DNA of 64,000 nucleotides from Spirochaetota bacterium. Lineage in GTDB: Bacteria; Spirochaetota; UBA4802; JAKQUI01. The translations under genes and the position numbers were made by a program. The notes below the pieces were generated by a model that searched no databases, was not told where the DNA came from, and saw only the letters and a list, made by a program, of their open reading frames with translations. The stretch lies in NCBI GenBank assembly GCA_029562645.1, contig JAKQUI010000001.1, positions 62,001 through 126,000 on the forward strand, in the 5' to 3' direction. This document shows positions 17,570 through 26,233 of this stretch, one piece after another (position 1 is the first letter of the stretch; each line of letters begins with the position of its first letter).

Positions 17570-18238
17570 ATGCACACCCGCGTAGCCCGCACCGCATGCG
17601 CTCTCGCGCTCGTCATGGCGCTGTTCTCCGCATGCGCCACCACGCGGCTCACGGCCGTCTGGAAGGACCAGCGGTATGCGGGCGGTCCGTTTTCCACGAT
17701 CGCGGTGATCGCGCTCTTCGAGCGCCTCTCCAACCGCCAAACCTTCGAGACGCTGCTCGTCGAGCGATTGCGCGCGTCCGGGACCGGCGCGGTCGCCGGG
17801 CTCGACTTCATGGCGCCCGACCAGCGGTACGACTACGCCGCGCTGGAGAAAAAGTTCTCCGCCCTCGGCGTCGACGGGATCCTCATCGTGCGCCTCACCT
17901 CGGTGGAGCGAAAGCAGGTTTATGTCCCGGGCGGCGATACGGTGTTCCCGGAAACGCGCTACGACAAATACGCGAACTACTACTACGAGACCTACCGGCA
18001 GGCATGCGACGCGGGACAGGTGAAGGAAACCGACATCTTCATCATCGAGAGCGACCTGTATGCGAACGCGGGCGACCGGCTCGTGTGGCGCGCGGAGACG
18101 CGCAGCTACGAGCCGGGCGAGCGGGCCGCGGAACCCATGAACGCGCCGGCGATCGCGAGCGAGCTGGGCGCGCGTATCGTCCAGATCCTGCGCGAACACT
18201 CCCTCATTGCGCCCGCCTCGGCGAAGAAATCGAACTAG
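17570..18238 (+). CDS. Putative lipoprotein, function unknown
   Basis: A 222-residue exported protein. The lipoprotein signal ends in LFSAC, followed by ATTRLTAVWKD. The body (FSTIAVIALFERLSNRQTFETLLVERLRASG, then LGVDGILIVRLTSVERKQV) resembles a widespread lipoprotein type in which a predicted alpha/beta fold follows a WKD motif; no function is known to me. The ATG sits behind GGAGGAG at 6 nt. A possible -35 TTGACA lies at 17513-17518, but the -10 is unclear. It is convergent with gmd, 25 bp away. Confidence 0.85.
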   Translation: MHTRVARTACALALVMALFSACATTRLTAVWKDQRYAGGPFSTIAVIALFERLSNRQTFETLLVERLRASGTGAVAGLDFMAPDQRYDYAALEKKFSALGVDGILIVRLTSVERKQVYVPGGDTVFPETRYDKYANYYYETYRQACDAGQVKETDIFIIESDLYANAGDRLVWRAETRSYEPGERAAEPMNAPAIASELGARIVQILREHSLIAPASAKKSN

Positions 18239-18263
18239 GAGCGCCCGTCGAAGCGCGCGATCG

Positions 18264-19337
18264 CTACCGGGGATGCGGCCGCGACGCGCCCGATGTCCCG
18301 TCGCCCTGCGCGCGATCCTCGTCCGCCTCGCGCAGATCGCTTTCCACCATGAGGCGCACGAGCTCCCGGAAGGCGACGCGCGGCTCCCAGCCGAGCACCG
18401 TGCGCGCCTTGGCGGCATCGCCCTGCACGATGGCGATGTCGGCCGGCCGGAAAAACTCGTCCGACACGCGCACGATCGCCCGCCCCGTTTTTCGCTCGAC
18501 GCCCCGCGCACTCGCGCCCGTCCCCTCCCAGTCAATGTCGATGCCGGCCGCCGCGAAGGCCTCGTCGATGAACTCGCGGATCGAGTGCGACTCGCCGGTC
18601 GCCAGGATATAATCGTCCGGGACGGGATGCCGCATGATGCGCCGGATGCCGTCGGCATAATCGCCCGCAAACCCCCAGTCGCGCCGCACGTCGATATTGC
18701 CCATGACCAGCTCGTCCTGCAGGCCGCGCGCGATGCGGGCCGCCGCGCGGGTGATCTTGCGCGTCACGAACTCGGGATTGCGCAGCGGACTCTCGTGATT
18801 GTACAGGATGCCGCAGCAGGCGTGTATGGTGTATGATTCGCGGTAGTTCACGGTGATCCAGTGCGCGAAAAGCTTCGAGACGCCGTAGGGGCTGCGCGGA
18901 TAAAACGGCGTGAGCTCCGTCTGCGGGATCTCGCGCGACGCGCCGTACATCTCGCTGGAGGACGCCTGGTAGAAGCGCGCGGGCAGGTGCGTGAGGCGGA
19001 TCGCCTCGAGCAACCGCAGCGTGCCGGCCGCATTCACGTCCGTGGTCAGAAGCGGCTGGCGGAAGGAGTTCTCGACAAAGCTCTGCGCGGCGAGGTTGTA
19101 GATCTCGTCCGGGCGCACCGCCTCCAATGTCGCGATGATATTCGCCTGGTCGGTCATGTCCATGTAGACCACGCGAACGTCGTCGAACACGCCCATCCGC
19201 TTGAGCCGCCAGTAGGTGGTGTCGCCGCTCTTCTTGTCGGCCCCGAACACCGCGCACCCCTCCTCCAGGAGGAGCCGCGCGAGGTAGGCCGCGTCCTGCC
19301 CGCGGATCCCGGTGATGAGCGCCCGTTTATCAGCCAT
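18264..19337 (-). CDS. gmd: GDP-mannose 4,6-dehydratase
   Basis: Converts GDP-D-mannose to GDP-4-keto-6-deoxy-D-mannose, the precursor of fucose, rhamnose and related surface sugars. The 357-residue extended SDR has ALITGIRGQDAAYLARLL at the N-terminus, NLAAQSFV, the catalytic Ser/Glu region QASSSEMYG, and YxxxK in SPYGVSKLFAHW. It also has the family's NHESPLR substrate loop and RRDWGFAGDYADGI, so all expected elements are present. It stands alone, apart from the glycan operon at 27-36 kb; a fucose synthase gene is not adjacent. The C-terminal 20 residues are a charged, probably disordered tail. Confidence 0.95.
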   Translation of the reverse strand: MADKRALITGIRGQDAAYLARLLLEEGCAVFGADKKSGDTTYWRLKRMGVFDDVRVVYMDMTDQANIIATLEAVRPDEIYNLAAQSFVENSFRQPLLTTDVNAAGTLRLLEAIRLTHLPARFYQASSSEMYGASREIPQTELTPFYPRSPYGVSKLFAHWITVNYRESYTIHACCGILYNHESPLRNPEFVTRKITRAAARIARGLQDELVMGNIDVRRDWGFAGDYADGIRRIMRHPVPDDYILATGESHSIREFIDEAFAAAGIDIDWEGTGASARGVERKTGRAIVRVSDEFFRPADIAIVQGDAAKARTVLGWEPRVAFRELVRLMVESDLREADEDRAQGDGTSGASRPHPR

Positions 19338-19410
19338 GATCCCCTGTAGCCGTCCCGCGCGGCGATGGCAATCCTTTTCTTGGCCGCGGCGCGATCGGAA
19401 AAAAATTGGA

Positions 19411-19438
19411 TTGATTTTTCATTTACGCGCACTAGCCT
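19411..19438 (+). promoter_or_regulatory. Likely promoter of the partner-switching operon
   Basis: TTGATT (19411-19416) and TAGCCT (19433-19438) are spaced 16 nt apart in an A+T-rich patch, about 30 nt upstream of the STAS gene. The -10 hexamer equals that at 15128-15133. Confidence 0.45.
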
Positions 19439-19471
19439 TCGATCACAGCAGCGCACAGGAGGACGACGACC

Positions 19472-19807
19472 ATGGACGTCAGCATCAGCACACAGGAGGG
19501 GCGCGCCATCCTGCGCGTCGCGGGGCGCATGGACGCGACCACCGCCCCGCAGTTCGAGAGGGAGTGCGCCGCGCTCATCGAGTCCGGCGAGCGCCATCTG
19601 GTGGCCGAGCTCTCCGACCTCGAGTACATATCGAGCGCGGGCCTTCGGATCTTTCTTGCGACCGCAAAGAAGCTCAAGCCCCTCGAGGGGGAGATCCGCA
19701 TCTGCGGCATGAGCGGCCTGGTGCGGGAGGTCTTCTCCCTTTCGGGGTTCATTTCGCTCTTCGCGATCTATCCCTCGCTCGATGAAGCCCTTGCCGCGCG
19801 ACCGTGA
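19472..19807 (+). CDS. STAS-domain anti-sigma factor antagonist
   Basis: A 111-residue single STAS domain of the SpoIIAA/RsbV type. The phosphorylatable serine is in EYISSAGLRIFL (about 53-64), preceded by AGRMDATTAPQFE. In such systems the unphosphorylated antagonist binds the anti-sigma kinase and frees its target. It is the first gene of a tight three-gene unit, and its 3' end overlaps the kinase gene by 26 bp. The ATG follows AGGAGG at 9 nt. The regulated sigma factor or other target is not encoded in the window. Confidence 0.95.
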   Translation: MDVSISTQEGRAILRVAGRMDATTAPQFERECAALIESGERHLVAELSDLEYISSAGLRIFLATAKKLKPLEGEIRICGMSGLVREVFSLSGFISLFAIYPSLDEALAARP

Positions 19808-20225
19808 CGCCGCGATTCGCCTTCCGGCGACGGACGCATCGATCGAGACGGCCGGCGCGCGCGTCGATGCGATCCTGTCGGCACTGGGCGTTTCTCGGGA
19901 GCGTGCGCTGCGTATCGAGCTTGCCCTCGAGGAGCTGCTCGTGAACATCGTGTCGTACGCCTATCCCGCCGACGGTCCGGGCGATTTCGAGATCCTCATC
20001 GCGCCGTCGGCGGACGCGATCACCCTCACCGTTACCGACTGGGGACGGCCCTTCAATCCGCTCGAGGCCGATCCGCCCCGCACCGGCGACGGCATCGACG
20101 ACCGGGAACCGGGCGGCCTGGGAATCCACCTGGTGCGCGAGCTGGCGCGAAGCGTCCGCTACGAACGCGCCGGCGACGCCAATCGCATTGCATTCACCTT
20201 CCCGACCGGCGGAACATCGGGATGA
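19782..20225 (+). CDS. Anti-sigma factor serine/threonine kinase (RsbW-like)
   Basis: A 147-residue GHKL-type ATPase. The N box ELALEELLVNIVSYAYP, the G1 box TDWGRPFNP and the G2 box EPGGLGIHLV are all present, so kinase activity toward the upstream STAS protein is expected. It overlaps the STAS gene by 26 bp and the phosphatase gene by 4 bp (ATGA), indicating coupled translation and fixed stoichiometry of the module. Confidence 0.93.
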   Translation: MKPLPRDRDAAIRLPATDASIETAGARVDAILSALGVSRERALRIELALEELLVNIVSYAYPADGPGDFEILIAPSADAITLTVTDWGRPFNPLEADPPRTGDGIDDREPGGLGIHLVRELARSVRYERAGDANRIAFTFPTGGTSG

Positions 20226-22210
20226 CCCTTCACGAACTCGCCCGGTTCCTCAGATCGCTTCGCGGGGCCCTCAATCGCCGCACCCTGTCCTTCCGATTGA
20301 TCGTCCTGATGCTCTCCACCACCGGGATGATCTTCATCGTCGCCTTCGCCTACAACTATGTCGCCACCTCGGCGATCATGCTGGAGGACGCGACGATCAA
20401 CGCCCGGCACCTGGCGCAGTCGGTCATCGGCCGCATCGCGGCGCACTCGGACACGATTCAGAAGCTCACGAAAAGCATCGCCGCGCAGCTCGGCGCGCGC
20501 CAGGACCTGCCATGGCTGTACACAACGCAGCGGCAACTGGTGGAAAACAACAACGACATCTTCGGCACCTGCGCCGCCTTCGAACCGTTCTCCGCCGACC
20601 CCGGGCGGCGACACTTCGCACCCTATCATTTCAAGCGGGACGGCTCCGTGTCACTGAAGGTGCTCGGCGGGACCGGATACGATTATTTCGCCATGCCCTG
20701 GTACGCACACCCGAAGGAAACGGGACAGCCCGGCTGGACCGGCCCCTACTACGACGAGGGCGGGGGAAACGTGCTCATGGCCACCTATTCCGTCCCCTTC
20801 TATCGCACCGTCAACGGCGCGCAGCGATTCGCCGGCGTCGTGACGGTCGACATCTCAATCGATTGGCTGTCCGACTATCTCAACGGCATCCGCCTCTTCG
20901 AGTCGGGATACGCGTTCCTCATCATGCGCGACGGCACGTTCATCACCCATCCCGATCGGCGGCTCGTCTCGCGCGAAAACATGTTCACCCGCATCGCGCA
21001 GAGCGGCGACCCGTCTCTCGCGCGGATCATCAAACGCATGGACGTCGAACCGTTCGGCGCCGCGTTCGGACGCGACTTCCACACCGGGAAGCGCTCCCTG
21101 CATTACATCCATTCGCTCGCGGCCACCGGCTGGATCATCGTGATCGTCGTTCCGGAACACGAGCTCTACGGCGACCTGCGCGCCCTCGCCCGCACGATCG
21201 TTCTCATCATCATCGTCGGGATGCTGGCCCTGTTCGTGGCCGTGCTGTTCGTGGCGCGCTCAATCACGCGGCCCGTCCATTCGCTCTCGCGCGTCGCCGG
21301 CGAGATCGCCCGCGGCAACCTCGACATCGACGTGCCGCATGCGGACCTCGCCAACGAGATCGGGATGCTCGCCGAGTCCTTCCGCTCCATGAAGCTCTCG
21401 CTGCGCGAATACATCGCGAACCTCCGGGAGACCACGGCGGCCAAGGAGCGCATCGAGAGCGAGCTCGCGGTGGGCCGCACCATCCAGATGAGCTTCATTC
21501 CCGCCCCGCCGCGGCCCGCCGACCGCCGCGAGGAGTACGAGATCGCGGCGGCCATCGAGATGGCGCGGGAGGTCGGCGGCGATCTCTACGACATTGTCCC
21601 GCTGGACGAGGACCGGCTCTTTCTACTCGTGGGCGACGTGTCCGGCAAGGGCGTCCCGGCGGCGCTCTTGATGGCGGTCACCCGCACGCTCTTTCGCGCC
21701 TTCGCGACGAGCTACCGGCGACCCGCAGCGCTCCTGGAGCGCGTCAACGAGGAGCTCGCGCGCGAGAACGACTCGGCGATGTTCGTCACGGCGTTTTGCG
21801 GCGTGTACAATTGCGCGACGGGCGAGCTCGCCTATTCGAACGCGGGGCACAATCCGCCGCTGTTCATGGGCGCAGACGGCGACATCCGTCCGCTCGCGAT
21901 TCCCGGCGGGATCGCGCTGGGCGCCGACGACGGCGCCGCGTTCGGCGACGCGATCATCGCAATGCGGCCCGGCGAGCGCATCCTCGTCTACACCGACGGC
22001 GTGACCGAGGCGCTCAACGAACGCGGGGAATTCTTCGGGGAGCCGGGGCTGATCCGCGCGCTCGCGCGCGCGCACTCGGCCTCGGCGGAGGAAACGGTCG
22101 CCCGGACGATCGCCGCCGTCCGCGAGCACGCCGGCGGCGCGCCGCAGTCCGACGACATCACCCTGCTGTGCCTGCGCGCGCTGCGGATCACGACTTCCGC
22201 GGACGCGTGA
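20222..22210 (+). CDS. dCache-HAMP-PP2C (SpoIIE/RsbU-type) receptor phosphatase
   Basis: A 662-residue membrane phosphatase that should dephosphorylate the STAS antagonist. TM1 (about 22-50) precedes a periplasmic double-Cache sensor (50-320) containing FAMPWYAHPKETGQPGWTGP and the VVTVDISIDWL strand. TM2 (325-350) and a HAMP domain follow, then a PP2C domain (about 420-655) with EVGGDLYDI, VGDVSGKGVPAALLMA, NAGHNPP, YTDGVTEA and SDDITLL, covering the metal-binding Asp residues. A small-molecule ligand outside the membrane would therefore control the switch. Its 3' end overlaps the converging lipoprotein gene by 23 bp. Confidence 0.95.
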   Translation: MTLHELARFLRSLRGALNRRTLSFRLIVLMLSTTGMIFIVAFAYNYVATSAIMLEDATINARHLAQSVIGRIAAHSDTIQKLTKSIAAQLGARQDLPWLYTTQRQLVENNNDIFGTCAAFEPFSADPGRRHFAPYHFKRDGSVSLKVLGGTGYDYFAMPWYAHPKETGQPGWTGPYYDEGGGNVLMATYSVPFYRTVNGAQRFAGVVTVDISIDWLSDYLNGIRLFESGYAFLIMRDGTFITHPDRRLVSRENMFTRIAQSGDPSLARIIKRMDVEPFGAAFGRDFHTGKRSLHYIHSLAATGWIIVIVVPEHELYGDLRALARTIVLIIIVGMLALFVAVLFVARSITRPVHSLSRVAGEIARGNLDIDVPHADLANEIGMLAESFRSMKLSLREYIANLRETTAAKERIESELAVGRTIQMSFIPAPPRPADRREEYEIAAAIEMAREVGGDLYDIVPLDEDRLFLLVGDVSGKGVPAALLMAVTRTLFRAFATSYRRPAALLERVNEELARENDSAMFVTAFCGVYNCATGELAYSNAGHNPPLFMGADGDIRPLAIPGGIALGADDGAAFGDAIIAMRPGERILVYTDGVTEALNERGEFFGEPGLIRALARAHSASAEETVARTIAAVREHAGGAPQSDDITLLCLRALRITTSADA

Positions 22211-23411
22211 TGAGTAGGTGGCTCGCGCCCCGGTCGTCCGAGTAGCCGTAGCGGAACTTGAGCGGCCCCGCGTTGCGCGCCTTCCAGAACACCCGCAGCT
22301 CCGCCGCCGCCGCGCCTCCGCGATTGGCGAGAAAGGCCCCGTTGAACGAGCCGTAGGTGATCTGCTCGAACCCCGCGGCCTGCGCGTGATGCGGCAGGAT
22401 GCCGGTCGAATCGGAAATCATGAAGACCATGTTCTGCAGCAGGTAGTTCCTAACCGCCGAGAACGAATCGTACCACAACAGATAGCTCGCGGCCTTGGTC
22501 ATGGCGGACACCTTCCCCTTCTTTCGCAGGTGCGCCAGAAGCGGCGAGTTCGCGAATTTCGAGTCGTGCAGGTTGGCGCCCATGTGCCGGTGCACCAGGA
22601 GCCCGCGGGCGCCGGTCACGCCTTTACGCCGGTACACCACCTCCACGTTCCGGAACGCGACCGAATAGTTGAGGTCCACCCAGGCGCGGTGCAGCCGCGT
22701 GCCCTTGACGTGCTCCAGCGCGGAAATTTCGTCGGGGGTATAATAGTGCAGCGCGCCGTCGGGCTCGATCCGGAAATAGCGCACCGACACCGGCTCCAGG
22801 CCGAAGATGACGGCCGCGACGAGCGAAAAGGTGAGCTGCCCGCCCAGCAGGATCCGGTCGGCGTCGTGGATATTGGTATTGCTGTTGTCGTGCGCGAGGA
22901 GATACGTGCCCACGACCTTCCGCACCTGCGCCATCACCGTACGCTGGCGGGCGTGGTTGTCCCGGGGGATCATGCGAGGATCGCCCGCGTTCTCCAGCGA
23001 GATCGTGGTGATCTCCGTCGCGTTCGGGAACGTCGCGAGCGTCGTGCACACGTCGCTCCCGCCGAACGGGTACACGACGGCCCCCGGCGCGTCGCGGGGC
23101 ACCACCTCGTCGAAGAAGGGGCGGGACTTTTCGATAAAGTTCGTCCGATACCGTTTCGCGTAATCCGTAAGCGTGGCGCAGTGCCGCGCGCGGGCCGCCG
23201 CGTCCACGCCGTCGGGCAGGGGGCCGTCGCCGCAGGCCAGCGCGACGTAGATCCAGCGCGCCTCGTCGATGAAGTCCTTCCCGGCGCCGGCGCTCTTGAG
23301 CGCGCGCTCCCCGGAACAGGCCACGGCAAGCGCTCCCAGCAGCACGGCGGCGACCATCGCCGCGACGGCGCACGCGATGAGTGGGGTTGATTTCTTTTTT
23401 TTCATGTTCAT
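22188..23411 (-). CDS. Uncharacterised lipoprotein
   Basis: About 407 residues. A signal with MNMKKKK, a hydrophobic stretch and a lipobox near ALAVAC is followed by a large mature domain. Recognisable but unassigned features are VVYPFGGSDVCTTLATFPNATE, DADRILLGGQLTFSL and MISDSTGILPHHA. I recall similar uncharacterised proteins with a YPFSG/FFPN pattern in other phyla, but know no function. The start is the ATG at 23411 behind AGGA; 23405 is an alternative. It converges on, and overlaps, the receptor phosphatase gene. Confidence 0.82.
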   Translation of the reverse strand: MNMKKKKSTPLIACAVAAMVAAVLLGALAVACSGERALKSAGAGKDFIDEARWIYVALACGDGPLPDGVDAAARARHCATLTDYAKRYRTNFIEKSRPFFDEVVPRDAPGAVVYPFGGSDVCTTLATFPNATEITTISLENAGDPRMIPRDNHARQRTVMAQVRKVVGTYLLAHDNSNTNIHDADRILLGGQLTFSLVAAVIFGLEPVSVRYFRIEPDGALHYYTPDEISALEHVKGTRLHRAWVDLNYSVAFRNVEVVYRRKGVTGARGLLVHRHMGANLHDSKFANSPLLAHLRKKGKVSAMTKAASYLLWYDSFSAVRNYLLQNMVFMISDSTGILPHHAQAAGFEQITYGSFNGAFLANRGGAAAAELRVFWKARNAGPLKFRYGYSDDRGASHLLITRPRKS

Positions 23412-23590
23412 GGAGCAATCATCCTTCATGTCGTAAAGTGTATAGAAAACCCATCCGCCTCCGCAGCGACACGCGCACGACGGCGGCGATCATGGTGTAT
23501 TCAGTTCGCGTTCCCTCCTTCGACGAGAGCGGAAACGAACGCGCCGTGGAACCGCCCGCGGGGACGCCCGACGATCGAGCGCGCGCCACG

Positions 23591-25450
23591 TCAGTCGGCC
23601 TCGAAGCGGCACGACAGGACCAGGCAGTCTTCGTCAACGGCCGTCTCGATGCCGAACGGAAGTTTCCGGAAGAGCTGGATCATCGCCTGATTGCGCGGCA
23701 GTATGAAGGCGCGGAAGCCCTCGATCCCGTTCTCCCGCGCGGCGGTCGTGAGCCGCACAAGGAGCTCTTTCGCGATCCCCTTGCCCTGCCACTCCTTCGA
23801 GACCGAAAAGGCGACCTCGGCCTCGTTGCGCCCGGTTTCTATCACGTACTCCCCCACGCCGATGATGCGCCCGAAGTCCGCGTCGCCCTCGATGGCCACG
23901 ATGGTGAGGTGGTTGCGGTAATCGACCTCGAACATGCTCTGGATCTGGTCGCGGTAGAACGAGGCGCGCGGCTGAAAGAAGCGCGTGGCCACGTCGGTCA
24001 TCTCCATGGAATAGAAGTGCTCCTGCAAACGCCGCGCATCGCCCGACCGCACCGGCCGGAAGACGATGACGGCATCGCCATAGGTCTTGGCGTCCTCGAG
24101 GTGCGCGGGGTACACGCCGCACAGCGACTGCTGCAGCGTGACGCGCGGGCCGATGAGCCCGTCGGCGCGCGCGCGATCGAAGAGCGCCTCCCGGTGGTCG
24201 GGATGCGCGATGCCGATGAGCGCCATCGCCCGCTCCTCGATGTTCTTGCCGTAGAGGTTCACCGCGCCGTATTCGCTCACCACGTGGTAGACGTCGCTGC
24301 GAGGGATCACCACCGAACCGCCCGCGAGCCCCGGCACGATCCGCGAGGACGTCCCGTCGGCCGTGAGCGCGGGGATCACCATGATGGAGCGGCCCCCGGG
24401 CGAATGCACCGCGCCGTCCACGAAGTCGGTGACGCCCGTGACGCCGGAGAAGTGGTTCTGCGGGAGCGCGTCGATCGCGATCTGCCCGGTGAGGTCGATG
24501 GCCGTCCCGAAATTAATGGCGGTCATGCGGTGCTGCGAGGCGATCACGGCGGGATTGTTGATATAGTCGGACGCGTGGAACTCCACGCCCGGGTTGTCGT
24601 GCACAAAGCGATAGAGGTCCTCGGTGCCCATCGCCGTGCTCGCGATGGACTTGCCCTCGTGTGCGGTCTTCCGGCGGTTGGTGACGGCGCCGGCGTTCAT
24701 GAGCTGCATGATGCCGTCGGTGAAGTACTGCGTGTGGACGCCGAGATCGCGCTTCGCGGCGAGCGCCGCGATGACCGCGTCCGCGCCATGGCCGAGCCCG
24801 AGCTGTATGGTGGCGCCGTCGTCGACCCGGTTCTCGATAAGCTCGGCGATGGCGTCGCTCGCGTCGGGCGCGGGGAACTCCAGCACCGCGAGCAGCTCCT
24901 CCTCGTGCTCCACGATCGCGTGCGCCTCGCTTACGTGAATGAACCCCTGCCCCAGGACGCGCGGCATACGCGGGTTCACCTGCAGCACGAGATAGTCGGC
25001 CGCGCGGGCCCCGGCGCGGGTGATGTCCACGGAGATGCCCAGGCTCATCCAGCCGAACTCGTCCGGCGGCGAGACCTGCACGAGTGCGGCGTCGATACGG
25101 AGCTTGCGCGCGGCGAACAACCGCGGGATGAGCGAGATGTCCATGGGCGCGAAGAAGCGCCAGTTGGCGCTCAGGAACTCCGACTGCCCGGCGCCCTGAT
25201 AGATGCTGCGCACCGTGAAGGTGTGCCCGTACTCGCGGTCGCCGTAAATGGAGGTGATGGAGCCCTCCAGGCTCAGGAGGCGCACGATCTCGAGATCGCG
25301 CAGGCGCTCGGCGCCTCCGAGGAGCGCGTCCACCAGGTGCTGCGGCTCGCCGCACGACGATCCCACGAAGACGCGCTGCCCCGAGCGCAGGCGCGCAAGG
25401 GCCTGGTCGGCCGTCTGGATTTTCGCCCGGTATTCCTCGCGCCAGTTCAT
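23591..25450 (-). CDS. Acetyl-CoA hydrolase/CoA-transferase fused to a GNAT acetyltransferase
   Basis: A 619-residue two-domain protein. Residues 1 to about 430 form a family I CoA-transferase/acetyl-CoA hydrolase (GSSCGEPQHLV, VQVSPPDEFGWMSLG, IQLGLGHGADAV, GGRSIMVIPA). From about 455 to the end is a GNAT domain with acetyl-CoA site VSKEWQGKGIAKELL. Where 4-hydroxybutyrate CoA-transferases, as I recall them, have the catalytic Glu in INSxxEVDLxGQ, this protein reads INFGTAIDLTGQ, with Ala317 at that position. The ATG at 25450 overlaps the stop of an upstream 29-codon ORF (ATGA); upstream in-frame starts lack a ribosome binding site. A role in acyl-CoA use or lysine acylation is inference. 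Confidence 0.88.
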   Translation of the reverse strand: MNWREEYRAKIQTADQALARLRSGQRVFVGSSCGEPQHLVDALLGGAERLRDLEIVRLLSLEGSITSIYGDREYGHTFTVRSIYQGAGQSEFLSANWRFFAPMDISLIPRLFAARKLRIDAALVQVSPPDEFGWMSLGISVDITRAGARAADYLVLQVNPRMPRVLGQGFIHVSEAHAIVEHEEELLAVLEFPAPDASDAIAELIENRVDDGATIQLGLGHGADAVIAALAAKRDLGVHTQYFTDGIMQLMNAGAVTNRRKTAHEGKSIASTAMGTEDLYRFVHDNPGVEFHASDYINNPAVIASQHRMTAINFGTAIDLTGQIAIDALPQNHFSGVTGVTDFVDGAVHSPGGRSIMVIPALTADGTSSRIVPGLAGGSVVIPRSDVYHVVSEYGAVNLYGKNIEERAMALIGIAHPDHREALFDRARADGLIGPRVTLQQSLCGVYPAHLEDAKTYGDAVIVFRPVRSGDARRLQEHFYSMEMTDVATRFFQPRASFYRDQIQSMFEVDYRNHLTIVAIEGDADFGRIIGVGEYVIETGRNEAEVAFSVSKEWQGKGIAKELLVRLTTAARENGIEGFRAFILPRNQAMIQLFRKLPFGIETAVDEDCLVLSCRFEAD

Positions 25451-25536
25451 CGGCCCCATCGGCGCGCCCCGCATTTCGTGCGGCACCGCGCGTCATCTTC
25501 GATAATAACGTGCGTGCAGACGGGACAGATTTTCAT
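25447..25536 (-). CDS. 29-residue zinc-ribbon microprotein
   Basis: A tiny ORF with a strong Shine-Dalgarno (GGAGGTGG, 9 nt from GGAGG to the ATG). The product has four cysteines in a CPVC-x10-CRTKC arrangement (C4, C7, C18, C22), the spacing of a minimal zinc ribbon, then a basic tail GARRWGR. Its TGA overlaps the ATG of the CoA-transferase/GNAT gene, so the two are probably translationally coupled. It could be a structural or regulatory partner of that enzyme, or a leader whose translation sets its expression. No other copy was seen in the window. Confidence 0.6.
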   Translation of the reverse strand: MKICPVCTHVIIEDDARCRTKCGARRWGR

Positions 25537-25694
25537 GCGGTGCCACCTCCACGAGCGGGGACGGGAAAGCCGGATCGACCATGACGGGCGATGAAAAAAA
25601 AGCAACCATTTTCCGACAATCCCTTCGCGCGCCGATCGGAAAGTTCTTGAAATACCGCATGCGATGTCCTCCGATTGCGCCATCGGGACATGCC

Positions 25695-26072
25695 ATGCGG
25701 ATTGAACGGAACAGATTCGAGTCGATGGTCCGCGGGACCATCCGAAGCGTCATCGACGCCCTGCCGGAGGACCTGCGCGAGCGCGCGCGCGAGGTGATCT
25801 TCGAGATCGCGGACCGGCCCACGCGCGAGCAGGCCGAGCGCGAGGGCGCCGACGATCTCCTGGGGCTTTATGAAGGGACCTCCCTCATCGACCGGCATAT
25901 CGACTTCCCGCCGGTGAGCCCCGACCGCATCTACATCTTCCGCATTCCCCTCATGGAGATGTGCCGCGACGAGCGCGAACTTCGCTCGGAGGTCCGCATC
26001 ACCGTCATCCACGAGCTCGGGCACTACTTCGGCTTCGACGAGCCCGACCTGGAGAGGCTGGGACTGCTGTAA
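25695..26072 (+). CDS. Minimal zincin metallopeptidase-like protein (DUF1025/zincin_1 type)
   Basis: A small protein of about 125 residues. The C-terminus has VIHELGHYFGFDEPDLERLGLL: an HExxH zinc motif followed by a downstream Glu/Asp, as in the single-domain zincin_1 family (PF06262, from memory). The FRIPLMEMCRD strand and SEVRITV helix precede it. No signal peptide is seen, so it is cytoplasmic. The start is uncertain: the ATG at 25695 gives the family's usual length, while the frame extends upstream to 25581. A strong terminator follows. Confidence 0.87.
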   Translation: MRIERNRFESMVRGTIRSVIDALPEDLRERAREVIFEIADRPTREQAEREGADDLLGLYEGTSLIDRHIDFPPVSPDRIYIFRIPLMEMCRDERELRSEVRITVIHELGHYFGFDEPDLERLGLL

Positions 26073-26139
26073 GAACCTATCCCAGCAGGGGGTCGAATGA
26101 GACGGCAGGGCTCCGCACGAACGCTCCCGGCTCATCAAC

Positions 26140-26170
26140 GGAAAAAGCCCCCGAAGGGGCTTTTTCCTTT
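26140..26170. terminator. Bidirectional rho-independent terminator
   Basis: A perfect 12-bp stem GGAAAAAGCCCC/GGGGCTTTTTCC (26140-26151 and 26156-26167) with loop CGAA. A and T runs sit on both sides, so it can end the zincin gene (plus) and the LruC-domain gene (minus), which converge here. Confidence 0.9.
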
Positions 26171-26233
26171 TAAGGCTCGATGACAATCGCGTGTGCACAA
26201 TCGAATGCGCGCGTGCGCACACGCGGAATGCGA

